Of a stretch of DNA of 64,000 nt, positions 52,964 to 64,000 are shown in pieces. A program made the position numbers and the translations under genes. The first letter of the stretch is position 1. The number at the start of each line of letters is the position of its first letter. The notes under the pieces are model-generated. The model was not told the origin of the DNA and did not search any database. It worked only from the letters and a program-made list of their open reading frames with translations. The stretch comes from CAJBVW01 sp964457335 (GTDB lineage: Bacteria > Myxococcota_A > UBA796 > SXON01): NCBI GenBank assembly GCA_964457335.1, contig CAYWGD010000023.1, forward strand, positions 13,696 through 77,695, written 5' to 3'.

Positions 52964-54412
52964 ATGCAACTCCTGACCCTGCTCGTCCTGTCGTCCGCGC
53001 ACGCCGCGGAGGGCATCTCGCTCGCCGACGCGCTCGCCGGCGCAGCCCAGAAGAATGCGGAGCTCCGCGCCGCGCAGGCGAGCGTCGACGCTGCCCGCGC
53101 CGAGGTACTCACCGCCGAAGGCGCCTTCGACGCGTCGCTGGACGCCTCGGCGGGCGCCGAGCGCAGCGAGAGCCGCTCGTTCCTCGCCGGGTACCCGATG
53201 TCTTCGTCCACCTCCGCGTGGTCGGCGGACGCCGGTGTCTCCGGCGAGCTCGCGACGGGGACGAGCTGGTCGCTCTCGACGGAGATCGCGCGGCAGACCT
53301 CGTCGACCGAGACGAGCCTCGGCGGCGCTTCGTCCGCGCAGGAGACCGACTACTGGGCTTCGTCCGTAGGCGTGACCGTGCGCCAGGACCTGCTGACGAT
53401 CCTGCGCCCCACCGACGCGAGACAGGCCGTGCGCAACGCCACCGAGCGCGCCGACCAGTACGAGATGGCAGCGCTCGAAGCCCGTCAGACCGCGCTCGCG
53501 GGGGTGGCCGACGCGTGGTGGTCGTGGAAGACGGCGACGGAGCGTGCCGCGCTGGCGGAGCGATCGGTGGAGTCCGCGCTGGCGCTCGAGCGGGTGACGG
53601 AGGCGTGGGTCGAGGAGGGGCAGGCCGAGGCGCTGGAGCTCGCCCGTGTGCGCACCGAGCGCCTGGCGACCGAGCAGGAGGCGGCCGAGACGAAGGCCGC
53701 CGCGGTGACTGCGGGAGACGCGCTCCTCGTCGCGATGGGGCGTGACCCGGGCGCGGACATCGCCCCTGAGGGCGAGGGCGCTCCTGGCGAGCTGGCGAGC
53801 ACGGACGTGCGGGAGCACCTCGCCACGGCCTCGTCGCAGAGCCCTGCGATCGCGCGCCTCGACCTCCAGCTCGCGGCCGCGCACGCTGCGGTGCGGGACG
53901 TCCGATACGACGGCCTCCCCTCCCTGGCCGTCACCGGATCGGCCGGCCTCACCTCGCTCGACACGAGCGCGTCTGGCGCTCTCCGCGATCTCACAGGCGA
54001 CGAAGCGATGCCGACCTGGGCCGCCGGTCTGGAGATGTCCGTGCCCCTCGGCGGCCGCGCGGCGCGGGGCACCCGGCAGCAGGCCGAGGCGGAGGTGCGC
54101 TCCGCCGAGATCGCGCTGGATGCCGCCGAGCGGGAGCTCGAGGCGGAGATGCGAGCGGCGCTCCGAGACGTGGAGACCGCCGAGCGCGCCCTCGCGCTCG
54201 CCACGCAGCGCCTCGACGTCGCCCGTCAGACGGAGGAGGGCGAGCGGGCGCGCACCGAGGAGGGGCTCCGGCGGACCGACCAGCTCCTCGACGCGGTGGA
54301 GGCACGGGAGCAGGCCGAGCAGGACGTGCTCGACGCACGCCTGAGCGCGTGGCGCGCCACGGTCGAGGTTGCTCGCCTGGAAGGCGGCGTCGACGCGGTC
54401 CTGGCGCAATAG
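52964..54412 (+). CDS. TolC-like outer-membrane efflux protein
   Basis: A 482-residue outer-membrane factor. The signal is MQLLTLLVLSSAHAAEG; the mature part has the heptad-rich helices of the TolC family and the start pattern ISLADALAGAAQKNAELRAA. Two similar halves are visible (for example TLRAAQASVDAARAEV-like against QAEAEVRSAEIALDAAEREL). ATG at 52964 has a G-rich leader. It completes the MacAB-type export system on the other side of the shared promoter. Confidence 0.9.
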   Translation: MQLLTLLVLSSAHAAEGISLADALAGAAQKNAELRAAQASVDAARAEVLTAEGAFDASLDASAGAERSESRSFLAGYPMSSSTSAWSADAGVSGELATGTSWSLSTEIARQTSSTETSLGGASSAQETDYWASSVGVTVRQDLLTILRPTDARQAVRNATERADQYEMAALEARQTALAGVADAWWSWKTATERAALAERSVESALALERVTEAWVEEGQAEALELARVRTERLATEQEAAETKAAAVTAGDALLVAMGRDPGADIAPEGEGAPGELASTDVREHLATASSQSPAIARLDLQLAAAHAAVRDVRYDGLPSLAVTGSAGLTSLDTSASGALRDLTGDEAMPTWAAGLEMSVPLGGRAARGTRQQAEAEVRSAEIALDAAERELEAEMRAALRDVETAERALALATQRLDVARQTEEGERARTEEGLRRTDQLLDAVEAREQAEQDVLDARLSAWRATVEVARLEGGVDAVLAQ

Positions 54413-54423
54413 AGGTGGACACG

Positions 54424-55104
54424 ATGTCTGCCAAACCCCGCCTGCTGGTCGTGGAAGACGACGTACAGGTCGTCCAGGGGCTCGTCAGCGGGCTCACCCG
54501 CGCGGGTTTCGACGTGACCGTCGCGATGGACGGGGAGGAGGCCTCGCGGCTGGCGCTCCAGCCGTTCGACGCCGTCGTGCTCGACCTCATGCTCCCGGTG
54601 CGCACGGGGTTCGAGGTGCTCGACGCGATGAGCGGGCGGGTGTCCACGCCCGTGATCGTGCTGTCCGCGCGAACCGAGCTCGACGCGCGCCTGAAGAGCT
54701 TCCAGCTCGGCGCGGTCGACTTCGTGCCGAAGCCGTTCTGGATCGAGGAGCTGGTCGTGCGCCTGCGCTCGCGGCTGGCGCTCCGCGAGGAGGCGCCGGC
54801 GCGGACGCTCACCGTCGGCTCCACAGTCCTGGATCTCGACCGTCGGACGGCCACGCGCGAGGGGGCGGACCTCGGTCTCACCCCTCACGAGTTCAACCTC
54901 CTTGCATGGCTCGCGGAGCGCCCGCGGCGCGCCGTCAGCCGCCGCCAGCTCGCGGAGCACACGCTCACCGAGGAGATGGGCGCGACCGACCGCACTGTCG
55001 ACACGCACGTCTCCCGCGTCCGCAAGAAGCTCGGCCCGGACGGCGCGACGATCGCGACGGTGTGGGGCATCGGGTACCGCTACGATCCGCCGGCGGGCAC
55101 ATGA
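54424..55104 (+). CDS. OmpR-family response regulator of the efflux locus
   Basis: A 226-residue regulator: receiver (LLVVEDDVQVVQGLVSGL, phospho-Asp in AVVLDLMLPVRTG, switch Lys in DFVPKPFWIEE) and winged-helix (LGLTPHEFNLLAWLAERPRR, HVSRVRKKLGPDGATIATVW, GIGYRYDPP). It follows the TolC-like gene by 11 bp and its TGA overlaps the kinase ATG (ATGA). The unusual receiver W in PFWIEE is tolerated in the family. It probably controls the divergent efflux promoter. Confidence 0.93.
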   Translation: MSAKPRLLVVEDDVQVVQGLVSGLTRAGFDVTVAMDGEEASRLALQPFDAVVLDLMLPVRTGFEVLDAMSGRVSTPVIVLSARTELDARLKSFQLGAVDFVPKPFWIEELVVRLRSRLALREEAPARTLTVGSTVLDLDRRTATREGADLGLTPHEFNLLAWLAERPRRAVSRRQLAEHTLTEEMGATDRTVDTHVSRVRKKLGPDGATIATVWGIGYRYDPPAGT

Positions 55105-56414
55105 AGCTGTCCCTTCGCACGCGCGTGGTCCTTGCGATGGTCCTCGCCGGCGTGGTCGCCGTCATCGTGACCTCCGTGACCGTGCGGATCTCCGTCGAGC
55201 GCGGCCGCACGACGGACTGGACGCTTCCCCCCGAGGCGATCGCCGCCTGCGAGGCGGACCCCGCGCGCTGGCACCAGGAGGTCGCCGACCTCCTGGACGC
55301 CTTCGCCTACGACGCGGACGGCCGGTCCGCCAACCCGGAAGCGCCGCCGATGGAGCCCGCGCTGCTCGAGGTGGCGCGGGCGACCGGCGCCGCGGCCGGA
55401 GACGCACCCGGAGAGCGTGTCGACGTCCGGCGGGTGGCGGAGGCGGGGCCCTGCGCCTTCGTCCGGGTCGCCTTCCGCCCGCCCGGCGACATCTCAACGG
55501 CCGTCGGCTCGGGGCTGCTCCTCGGCGCCGCCGTGGCGTTCCTCCTCGTGGTGGGCCTCGCCCTCGTCATCGTGCTCCAGCCCCTGCTGGCGCGCATCGC
55601 GCGCATCCGACGCGCCGCGGAGGGAGTGGGCTCCCCGAGCTTCGCACCCGCCGTGGACGACGTGCCCGACGCGCTCGGCGCGATCGCGGAGGTGCTCGAC
55701 CGTTCCCATGCCCGCATCCGGGCGAACGAGGCGGAGCTCCGCGAGCGCCAGGTCGCCCTGGAGCGCCACCTCGCGGAGATCGCCCACGACCTGCGGACGC
55801 CGCTCGCCTCGCTGTTGCTCGCCGTCCAGGAGCTCGCTCCGGTCGCGCGGCCCGGCGACGCCGCCGTCCGCCGGGCGCTCGACGACGCCGAGTACGTCAA
55901 CGCGCTCGTCGACAACCTGCACCAGGGCACCCTCCTGCGGCGTGGGCTCGAGGTCGGCGAGGACAGCCGCGTCGATCTGCGCGAGATCGTCGAGCGGCTG
56001 GAGGCGCGCTTCCGCGCGCTCGGGGCGCTGCGCGGGGTGGAGGTCGCGGCGTCGATCCCCGACGAGGCGGTCGTTGCGCGCGGGGTGCCCGCGTTGGCCG
56101 AACGCGCTGTCGCGAACCTCGTGCACAACGCGGTCCGACACGGGCAAGGCGGAGGACACGTCGCGATCGTGTTGGAGCGGGTGGGCGACAGGTTCGAGCT
56201 CTCCGTGGTCGATGATGGTCCGGGGCTACGGGACGAGCAGCTCGCGGACCTGCGCGAGGCCACGTTCCGCGCCGACGGAGCTCGCCCTCGGAGCGGGGGC
56301 CTGGGCCTCGCGATCACGTTGGAGGCGACGCGGCGGTTCGGGTGGACAGCCTGTTTCGACCCCGAGGAGCCGCGGGGGCTGCGGGTGACGCTCAGTGGCC
56401 CGGTCGGGGGGTGA
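55101..56414 (+). CDS. sensor histidine kinase of the efflux locus
   Basis: A 437-residue histidine kinase: two membrane helices (near residues 8-28 and 137-160) flanking a sensor domain of about 105 residues, a HAMP-like linker (LLARIARIRRAAEGVG), H-box HLAEIAHDLRTPLASLLLAV, N-box ANLVHNAVRHGQG, and ATP motifs VVDDGPGLRDEQL and GGLGLAITLEA. It is translated directly from the response regulator (ATGA). The sensed compound is unknown; a cell-envelope or drug signal fits the efflux target. Confidence 0.93.
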   Translation: MKLSLRTRVVLAMVLAGVVAVIVTSVTVRISVERGRTTDWTLPPEAIAACEADPARWHQEVADLLDAFAYDADGRSANPEAPPMEPALLEVARATGAAAGDAPGERVDVRRVAEAGPCAFVRVAFRPPGDISTAVGSGLLLGAAVAFLLVVGLALVIVLQPLLARIARIRRAAEGVGSPSFAPAVDDVPDALGAIAEVLDRSHARIRANEAELRERQVALERHLAEIAHDLRTPLASLLLAVQELAPVARPGDAAVRRALDDAEYVNALVDNLHQGTLLRRGLEVGEDSRVDLREIVERLEARFRALGALRGVEVAASIPDEAVVARGVPALAERAVANLVHNAVRHGQGGGHVAIVLERVGDRFELSVVDDGPGLRDEQLADLREATFRADGARPRSGGLGLAITLEATRRFGWTACFDPEEPRGLRVTLSGPVGG

Positions 56415-57045
56415 CCGTGCTGGTGTGCCGGTTACGACGGTGGGCGAGCACGAGTACGCCAGGGGCCTGCCGGACAGCGCATCACAGCGCATGGTGTGCA
56501 GGACGACGACCCTCGTTGGCGCGACCGGGTACGCGCAGTTTTCGCCATCGCACTACTGGAGCTCTCTCGGCACGAGCGCGGACGGCTCGACGATCATCGC
56601 CGGCACCTTCGAGTCGGGCACCCAGGACGGATTCGCGGTGATCCGCGACGGGTCGATGAAGGTGCTCCAGTACGACGCCACGAAGCCCAGGCCGGCGATG
56701 CCCGCGGGCGGTCTGGCCGCCGAGTTCGCGAAGCCGTCCCGGGCGCTGTCGGCGTCGGGGACGGGCGGAGCGACGCTGCAGCTGCCCGTCGCGGGCCTGC
56801 AGGTCGTCATCCCCGCGGAGGTGGGCGGTGAGAGCTACGACCACTCCGATGTGTTGAAGCGCACGAAGCCGGCGTACCCGTCCCGGACCGCGGACCCGGG
56901 CTCGATCTCCCTCTGCCACGAGAACGGCGGACAATCGCGACTCGTCGTCGTGAACCTGTTCGACGGGCCAGGGCAGCGCGAGACCGAAGCCGCGACGATC
57001 CGCGCCCTGCTCGGGTCGCTCGCCGCTTCGCCTCCGGGGCAGTGA
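56395..57045 (+). CDS. uncharacterised protein, possibly truncated
   Basis: The frame has good codon bias after about 56490. It encodes SHYWSSLGTSADGSTIIAG (WD/Kelch-like), then LQLPVAGLQVVIPAEVGGES and a C-terminal VVVNLFDGPGQRETEAATIR segment. I do not recognise the family. The first 30 residues look unlike a normal start and overlap the kinase end, so the true start may be the ATG near 56491, or the 5' part may be lost. Confidence 0.5.
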   Translation: MARSGGDRAGVPVTTVGEHEYARGLPDSASQRMVCRTTTLVGATGYAQFSPSHYWSSLGTSADGSTIIAGTFESGTQDGFAVIRDGSMKVLQYDATKPRPAMPAGGLAAEFAKPSRALSASGTGGATLQLPVAGLQVVIPAEVGGESYDHSDVLKRTKPAYPSRTADPGSISLCHENGGQSRLVVVNLFDGPGQRETEAATIRALLGSLAASPPGQ

Positions 57046-57344
57046 GGCAGCCGCGGGCGCGTGGCGTTCGAGTACGCGACCGGTCGGGATCGTCATCGAC
57101 AACTTGCGACGGTGGCGCCACGCGTCGGACGAGGCGCCGTCGTGACTCGCCTCGGGCGATCACGGACGCCCGCTCGACTACGGTGCGCTGACGCGGTCGG
57201 GACGCACGTCTACTGAGTGACAACGAAGCATTCTCGACGAGGCAGGCGTGGCTGCCGTGGACGAGTGGGTCCCTGATCGCCCGTACGGACGACGATGGCG
57301 TATGGGACCTGGAAAGTCCGCGCGAGAGGCAGTAGAGTCCCTTC

Positions 57345-58835
57345 ATGCGCGCGGCCTTGAAGCCCGTTGTCCAGCCTTCGGCACGACGCGACGCGATCTC
57401 GCAGGCCGCGCGCTTCGCGAGGGACGTCGATCCGCTCGGGGCTCACGACCTCGCGGATCCGCTCGGTGACGACGCGCTCGCAACGCGGGGGGTCCGTGCG
57501 CCGACGCAGCGCGTGGCTGCCCCGCGCGCGGATCCTCCCGCCCACACCGGCGCGGCAGCCGCACATGCGGAGGTCCCGGTGCTGACGGACGCGGAAACGC
57601 CCGAGCCCGTGCCCGCCGAAAACGTCCCTCCAGGCGGCGCCATCGTGCAACGGCGGGTCGGCTTCGAGTTCCAGACGCCGGTGAAGCTGCGCGACGCCAA
57701 GGACAAGAGCGCTCCGCTGAAGAAGCCGCTCCTGATGCGTCCGAACTGGCACATCGAGTGCGACTCCGGGGACATGGAGTTCGTCACGGAGCCCCTGAAC
57801 ACGTTCGGGGAGGTGAGCGAGACGGTGGGGGACATCGTCGCCTGGGGCGGCGCGCTGCAGGAGATGGAGCCGACGATCGGCGAGGACGCCAGGGTGCGGA
57901 GCGAGCAGATGCGCTCGCTCGCAGAGGGGTTCCGGAAGGACGAGGACGTCGAGAGCGCCAAGGAGTACGATCAGTTCGCGCTCGAGGCGCTCCAGGACGG
58001 CGAGGCCAGGCCGCTCGAGAAGCTACCTGGGTTGTTCCTGGGCAAGGTGCCCCTGTTCGCGGTCGGTTCGGTGAATCCGCTGACGGCGGCGCCGCAGTCC
58101 ACGATCGGCATCCCGCTCGACAAGCTCATCTCTTCGTTGCACCTGCTCACCTACGAACAGCTCACGCTCGGCAGCGGAAAGTCGCAGCAGCAGGTGAAGC
58201 TCGTCGAGGGCGACTCGGCGGTGACGATGGTGGATGCCCACGACACAACCGTGCGCCTCGTGAACTCGCTCCGGGAGAAGCGCCAGGACGTGGCGGAGAA
58301 GAGCTGGCGGGAGCTCGAGAGCCTCCTCGGCCTGACGGCGAGCTACATTCGGACCGCCCAACCGGTGGGCCGCTCTGCCTTCGCGTACGCGAAGATGCTC
58401 GCACCTCTGATGAGCCGCGTGAACTTCGGCGCCCTCTTCCTGGCGCTGCCCGAGGACGTGCGACCGTACTTCACCCCAGAGACGCTGGCGATCGCCGCGG
58501 GCGTCTCGCCGGAGGACCGTGTCTTCGGCCGGAAGGGGGTGAGCTCCAAGCGGGAGCCGGGTCCCACGGTCGCCGAGTGGGCGTATAGCATCCGCGGGAA
58601 CAAGGATGTGCTCTCCCACCTTGGAGAGCACGAGGACACCGAGGCGATCCAGTCCGGCTCGGAGAGCATGGGGGAGATGGACGAGCTGGACTCCGAGGAT
58701 CCGGTGCACCAGCAGCCGCTGGTGCCCGTCGAGCTCCGGCGCATCAGCAAGTCGGTCAAGATCGAGAACTGGCAGGCCCTCGCCGAGGAGATCTTCATCT
58801 TCGCGGAGGCGCTGCTCGCGGCGAAGTTCTACTGA
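57345..58835 (+). CDS. 496-residue protein with an amidoligase-like signature
   Basis: The first ~95 residues are a basic, Ala/Pro-rich leader with little structure. At about residues 99-145 the sequence runs GGAIVQRRVGFEFQTPVKLR and then RPNWHIECDSGDMEFVTEPL. The GFEFQ ... WHIECD ... EFVTEPL spacing recalls the ATP-grasp-like amidoligase/glutamine-synthetase-like fold, whose first strand pair binds ATP and metal. The C-terminal 300 residues are helical and unknown. A short AxVQRR-type leader also occurs in effectors of contractile injection systems; no such system is in this window. Function uncertain. Confidence 0.6.
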   Translation: MRAALKPVVQPSARRDAISQAARFARDVDPLGAHDLADPLGDDALATRGVRAPTQRVAAPRADPPAHTGAAAAHAEVPVLTDAETPEPVPAENVPPGGAIVQRRVGFEFQTPVKLRDAKDKSAPLKKPLLMRPNWHIECDSGDMEFVTEPLNTFGEVSETVGDIVAWGGALQEMEPTIGEDARVRSEQMRSLAEGFRKDEDVESAKEYDQFALEALQDGEARPLEKLPGLFLGKVPLFAVGSVNPLTAAPQSTIGIPLDKLISSLHLLTYEQLTLGSGKSQQQVKLVEGDSAVTMVDAHDTTVRLVNSLREKRQDVAEKSWRELESLLGLTASYIRTAQPVGRSAFAYAKMLAPLMSRVNFGALFLALPEDVRPYFTPETLAIAAGVSPEDRVFGRKGVSSKREPGPTVAEWAYSIRGNKDVLSHLGEHEDTEAIQSGSESMGEMDELDSEDPVHQQPLVPVELRRISKSVKIENWQALAEEIFIFAEALLAAKFY

Positions 58836-59113
58836 CAGGCTGACCCGGAGCGCCAGGCAAGCGCGGACGCACACGGAGCTCGACGACCGCGCGAGCCCTG
58901 GCGGGGCACGGCGAACGAACCAGGCTGGTTTGTAGGTGACTACCCGCCCCTTGATGCCGACCTCGAACACCACGCCCTTGGAGCGGCGCCGGTCCCGTGG
59001 GCAGAGGACGAATCGCCTTGCTGGCTGCACGACGACGGCCCACCCGTGGGCCCGGAGCCCGATCCGTCCCATCCGTTCTGACCGGACGCGGACGAGACGC
59101 TGCACACCTCCGG

Positions 59114-60037
59114 TCACCCTGCCCGGTTCCCGTCCGGCGCCCGCTCTTCGCCGCGCCGCACGACGCGCGCGATGCGCTCCACGAGCTCGGGCCAGAGGGC
59201 CCGCGGGAGATCGTGGCCCAATCCGTCGACGAGGAGCAGCTCCGCGCCGGGGATGGCGTCGGCCGTTGCGCGCCCGCCGCTGGGATCGCACACGGTGTCG
59301 GCGAGACCGTGGACGACCAGCGTGGGCAGCGTGAGTCGTCGGAGCCGCTCGGTGCGGTCGCCGGAGGCCACGGTCGCGACCGCCTGGCGGGCGACGGCGG
59401 CGAAGTCGTGGTCGCGATCCCAGGCGATGCCGGCGCGCGCGGCGATCTCGTCGGGGTCCGCCGGGAAGGCGGGCGAGCCCACGATGCGCTGGATGCCGAC
59501 GGCGCGGGCCACCTGGTCTTCGCGCGTGGCCGGCGGAGGCCCGCCGAAGATCTGCTGCATCGTCGTGGGGTGGATCTGGCCCACCGCCGGCGCCCCCGTG
59601 GTCGACATCATCGACGTGAGCGAGCGCACGCGGGCCGGGTGCTCGAGGGCCATGACCTGCGCGATGGCGCCGCCGAGGGAAGCGCCAACGACGTGCGCGG
59701 CCGACACCCCGAGGGCGTCGAGGAGCCCGACCGCGTCCGCGGCCATCGCCGACAACGTGTACGAGACGGACGAGAAGTCCCCGCGGAGCGTGGCAGGCAG
59801 GTCGGCGGGAGGCGCGTGGACGAAGTGGGTCGAGCGACCGGCGTCCCGGTTGTCGAAGCGGACGACGCGGAGTCCGCGCGCGACGAGCGCGTCGACGAGC
59901 CCCTCCGGCCAGTGCACGAGCTGCGTCGCGAGGCCCATGACGAGCAGCACGGTGGGGTGCGCCGCGTCCCCGTGGGACTCGTAGGCGATGTCGATGCGAT
60001 CGGGGCCGACCCCGGTGGCGAGACGTTCGTTCAGCAC
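59114..60037 (-). CDS. alpha/beta hydrolase
   Basis: A 307-residue hydrolase with VLLVMGLATQLVHWPEGLVD, a nucleophile elbow VVGASLGGAIAQVMALEHPA (Ser in GxSxG), an acid candidate in LVVHGLADTVCDP, and the catalytic His in VDGLGHDLPRALW. The GTG at 60037 overlaps the MerR gene by seven bases, so they are coupled. The substrate (ester, lactone or epoxide) cannot be told; the regulator may sense it. Confidence 0.87.
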   Translation of the reverse strand: MLNERLATGVGPDRIDIAYESHGDAAHPTVLLVMGLATQLVHWPEGLVDALVARGLRVVRFDNRDAGRSTHFVHAPPADLPATLRGDFSSVSYTLSAMAADAVGLLDALGVSAAHVVGASLGGAIAQVMALEHPARVRSLTSMMSTTGAPAVGQIHPTTMQQIFGGPPPATREDQVARAVGIQRIVGSPAFPADPDEIAARAGIAWDRDHDFAAVARQAVATVASGDRTERLRRLTLPTLVVHGLADTVCDPSGGRATADAIPGAELLLVDGLGHDLPRALWPELVERIARVVRRGEERAPDGNRAG

Positions 60038-60717
60038 GTGGACTCCAGGGTCGAGAGGGCGTCGTCGAGGTAGCGGAAGAGGGGGGGATCCCAGCCTGCG
60101 AGGGCGGCCGGCGGGGCGTGGGCGCGGATGTGGGCGAGCGCCGCGATCACGTCGGCGTCCCCGACGGCGAAGGCGGCGATGGCGATGTGCGCCTCGCGCG
60201 CGACGGCCTGGACCTCCGGGCTGTCGGGCGGTCTGCCGGCGTCCTTGCAGGCGCGCAGCCGCTCGCCGAGCGCCTGCCACCAGGCGCCGGCATCCGAGGA
60301 ACCCGAAGCGCGGCGCCGGGCGGCGTGCGCGCTCAGCCGGCTCATCGCCTCAATCGTGGCGACGAGCTCCTCGGGCCCGGCCGTGGTCGCGGCCGTGAGG
60401 GCGACGAGCCTCGCGCGCAGATCGGTGAGCCGCGCGATCTCGCCGTCGAGGTGCGCGAGCCGAGCCGCGAGCAGCGCCGGCAGGCTCCTGCCTTCGAGCG
60501 CGTCGCCGATGGCCGCGAGGGGAACACCCAGCTCCCTCAGCGCGCGGATCCGGTGGAGGCGCGCGACGTCCTCGGCGTCGTACACGCGGTGGTTGCCGTC
60601 GCTGCGGCTCGGGGCGAGGAGCCCGAGCTGCTCGTAGTGGTGGAGCGTGCGGACGGTGAGGCCGACGGCGGCGGCGAGGTCGCCGATGCGCCAGGACGAA
60701 GGGGATGGCGGAGGCAT
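60031..60717 (-). CDS. MerR-family transcription regulator
   Basis: A 228-residue MerR regulator: winged helix (WRIGDLAAAVGLTVRTLHHY, then LGLLAPSRSDGNHRVYDAED), a coiled-coil dimer helix (HLDGEIARLTDLRARLVALT) and an effector-binding C-terminal domain of TipA-like type with about 130 residues. ATG at 60717 lies seven bases downstream of a -10 element, so the mRNA may be leaderless. The 19-bp spacer in the promoter is the class hallmark. Confidence 0.93.
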   Translation of the reverse strand: MPPPSPSSWRIGDLAAAVGLTVRTLHHYEQLGLLAPSRSDGNHRVYDAEDVARLHRIRALRELGVPLAAIGDALEGRSLPALLAARLAHLDGEIARLTDLRARLVALTAATTAGPEELVATIEAMSRLSAHAARRRASGSSDAGAWWQALGERLRACKDAGRPPDSPEVQAVAREAHIAIAAFAVGDADVIAALAHIRAHAPPAALAGWDPPLFRYLDDALSTLESTC

Positions 60718-60723
60718 GTCGAT

Positions 60724-60754
60724 AGCGTAGAAGCTGACGTCACGTCAGGTGCAA
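60724..60754 (-). promoter_or_regulatory. MerR-type promoter with 19-bp spacer and palindrome
   Basis: On the minus strand, TTGCAC (60754-60749) and TACGCT (60729-60724) are 19 bp apart. The spacer contains the perfect palindrome CTGACGTGACGTCAG (7-1-7, + strand 60734-60748). This long spacer with a central inverted repeat is the classic MerR arrangement. The -10 is so close to the ATG at 60717 that the transcript would be leaderless. Confidence 0.75.
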
Positions 60755-60826
60755 CCCCTTCTTTCGACCACGGTGGCCGGGTCCGCCGCGAACATGCCCA
60801 GCACGCCGTCCCGGTGAGCTGCCCGG

Positions 60827-61489
60827 CTACGCCGGGCACAGGCACTGGCGGAAGCCGTCCGTCTTGACGCCGTCGTCCGTCGTCCCGGCGGGGCAGCCGC
60901 ACGACGCCTCCACCGGACAGGCGAGGACGTCGTAGCCGGGAACGTCGGAGCAGCACTCCTCGAAGGTCAGGCACTCGCCCGGGCCCCCGGCGGCGGCGTC
61001 GAGAGGGGCGAGCGTGATCGGCACCTCGGCGCCGAGCGAGGCCGTGCCCGCGTCGTCCGACAGGAAGAACGAGGTCGTCGTGATGCCTTCGTCGACGCGA
61101 CCGAAGCAGGTACGCGTGCCCACGTGCCAGCGCGAGCACGCCTGCTCGCTCGGCGGGGCCGAGAGGATCTGGATCGTGAGTTTCACGACGCCGGCGGCGC
61201 GCTCCTCCTCCTGGATCTCGTAGACCCAGTACTCGGCGTAGGAGAGGGTGGCGGTCTGCCACACGGTGAAGACGATCTCCGTGACCTCGAACGACCACGC
61301 GCCGTCGAGCGGGATGTCGATGGTGACGCTCTCGTCGACCTCGTCGGGGATCTCGCCCTGGCTGAGGGTCCAGGAGGGAGAGGCTTCGTCGGTCGTGTCG
61401 AGGCCGACGTCGCCCACGGGCACGGGCGTCGCGCCCGGGATCGCGAGGTACTGGTGCTGGCAGGCGGCGAGCAGGAAGGCGAGGGTCAT
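60827..61489 (-). CDS. uncharacterised lipoprotein with C-terminal Cys cluster
   Basis: A 220-residue predicted lipoprotein (LAFLLAAC, GGAG upstream of ATG 61489). It has a beta-rich central part (VKLTIQILSAPPSEQACSRW) and a Cys-rich end (ECLTFEECCSDVPGYDVLAC, then CGCPAGTTDDG and CLCPA) with eight or more Cys, likely disulfide-bonded. I do not recognise the family. It is cotranscribed with or follows the MopE-type gene to its right, on the same strand. Confidence 0.72.
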   Translation of the reverse strand: MTLAFLLAACQHQYLAIPGATPVPVGDVGLDTTDEASPSWTLSQGEIPDEVDESVTIDIPLDGAWSFEVTEIVFTVWQTATLSYAEYWVYEIQEEERAAGVVKLTIQILSAPPSEQACSRWHVGTRTCFGRVDEGITTTSFFLSDDAGTASLGAEVPITLAPLDAAAGGPGECLTFEECCSDVPGYDVLACPVEASCGCPAGTTDDGVKTDGFRQCLCPA

Positions 61490-61698
61490 GTGCGCTCCAC
61501 ACCCGCCGTCTGCACGCCCCGTGCCATCGCGCGCAGCCCCGCCGGGCGCCGGTCTCCCGGACGCCCGGCGTGTCCTCGTCCCGCCCGAGCCGCTCCTGGG
61601 ACTGTTCAGGATGACGCTCCCGGGCTGTGTCCTTCGGCCCGGCCTGCTCGCCCGGGCACGGTCCGCGGGAAGGCTCAGCCCGCGCCGACCGCGCCCCG

Positions 61699-64000
<2,302 letters not shown>

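Noticed and set aside
57210..57752. Minus-strand frame opposite the amidoligase-like gene
   Set aside because: It is antisense to a gene with good codon bias and has no recognisable domain.
58836..59113. Possible short genes between the amidoligase-like protein and the hydrolase
   Set aside because: Only short Arg-rich frames are seen and there is no ribosome site; left as an intergenic region.

Overview
The window is about 64 kb of very GC-rich DNA (strong G/C at third codon positions, many GTG starts). It looks like a Myxococcota or other deltaproteobacterial-type chromosome. The pointers are a large set of predicted lipoproteins with Asp/Thr-Gly linkers (DTADTDT style), MopE-type DCDDAD...EVCDGxDxDCDG metal-binding repeats followed by FG-GAP or beta-helix domains, TonB and ExbBD machinery, and several radical SAM enzymes. 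All calls come from reading the sequence; no database search was run.

Layout. 1-620: end of a NarL/LuxR response regulator cut by the window edge. 626-4205 (minus): a tightly overlapping four-gene operon (SnoaL-like protein, ThDP enzyme with an apparent frameshift, KAS III-like condensing enzyme, small membrane protein), a candidate small biosynthetic cluster. 4357-11707: a GT2 glycosyltransferase, a MopE/FG-GAP lipoprotein, a radical SAM-glycosyltransferase-methyltransferase fusion, and a His-rich outer-membrane barrel. 11785-15529 (minus): a GldF/GldG-like ABC membrane complex with a DUF4340-like protein and no ATPase nearby. 15661-21683: a HEAT-like protein, an LCM-type methyltransferase, and two surface lipoproteins. 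21784-25279 (minus): two radical SAM enzymes coupled to a DegT-family aminotransferase. 25404-29365: tandem paralogous phosphodiesterase-like lipoproteins. 29411-33403: def, fmt, a Cys-repeat lipoprotein, rpe and a sulfatase-fold lipoprotein.

33572-36541 is a compact metal-homeostasis unit: a ZIP-like/SO_0444-type permease fusion with a His tail, a Fur-family regulator, and a small lipoprotein. Both intergenic regions share a GTTGCAGTWGCA motif. 36582-38233 holds tRNA-Pro(CGG) and a 1.5-kb segment bounded by a 15-bp direct repeat of the tRNA 3' end. That segment carries a terminator, a DHFR remnant and a PIN/RHH toxin-antitoxin pair, and it looks like a small or decayed integrated element. 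A truncated gene lies just outside its right end.

38739-49571 is a signalling and uptake region. An RstB-like kinase and an RstA-like regulator flank an exbB-exbD-tonB-TonB-dependent receptor-lipoprotein operon, with a CotH-family lipoprotein, a Gly/Pro-rich protein and a second TonB-like protein nearby. 49791-56414 encodes a MacAB-TolC-type efflux system, divergently arranged and followed by its own two-component pair. 56395-58835 holds two unusual proteins, one with an amidoligase-like signature. 59114-60717 is a MerR regulator coupled to an alpha/beta hydrolase. The window ends in a lipoprotein and a MopE/beta-helix protein that runs off the right edge through a GACACC hexanucleotide tract.
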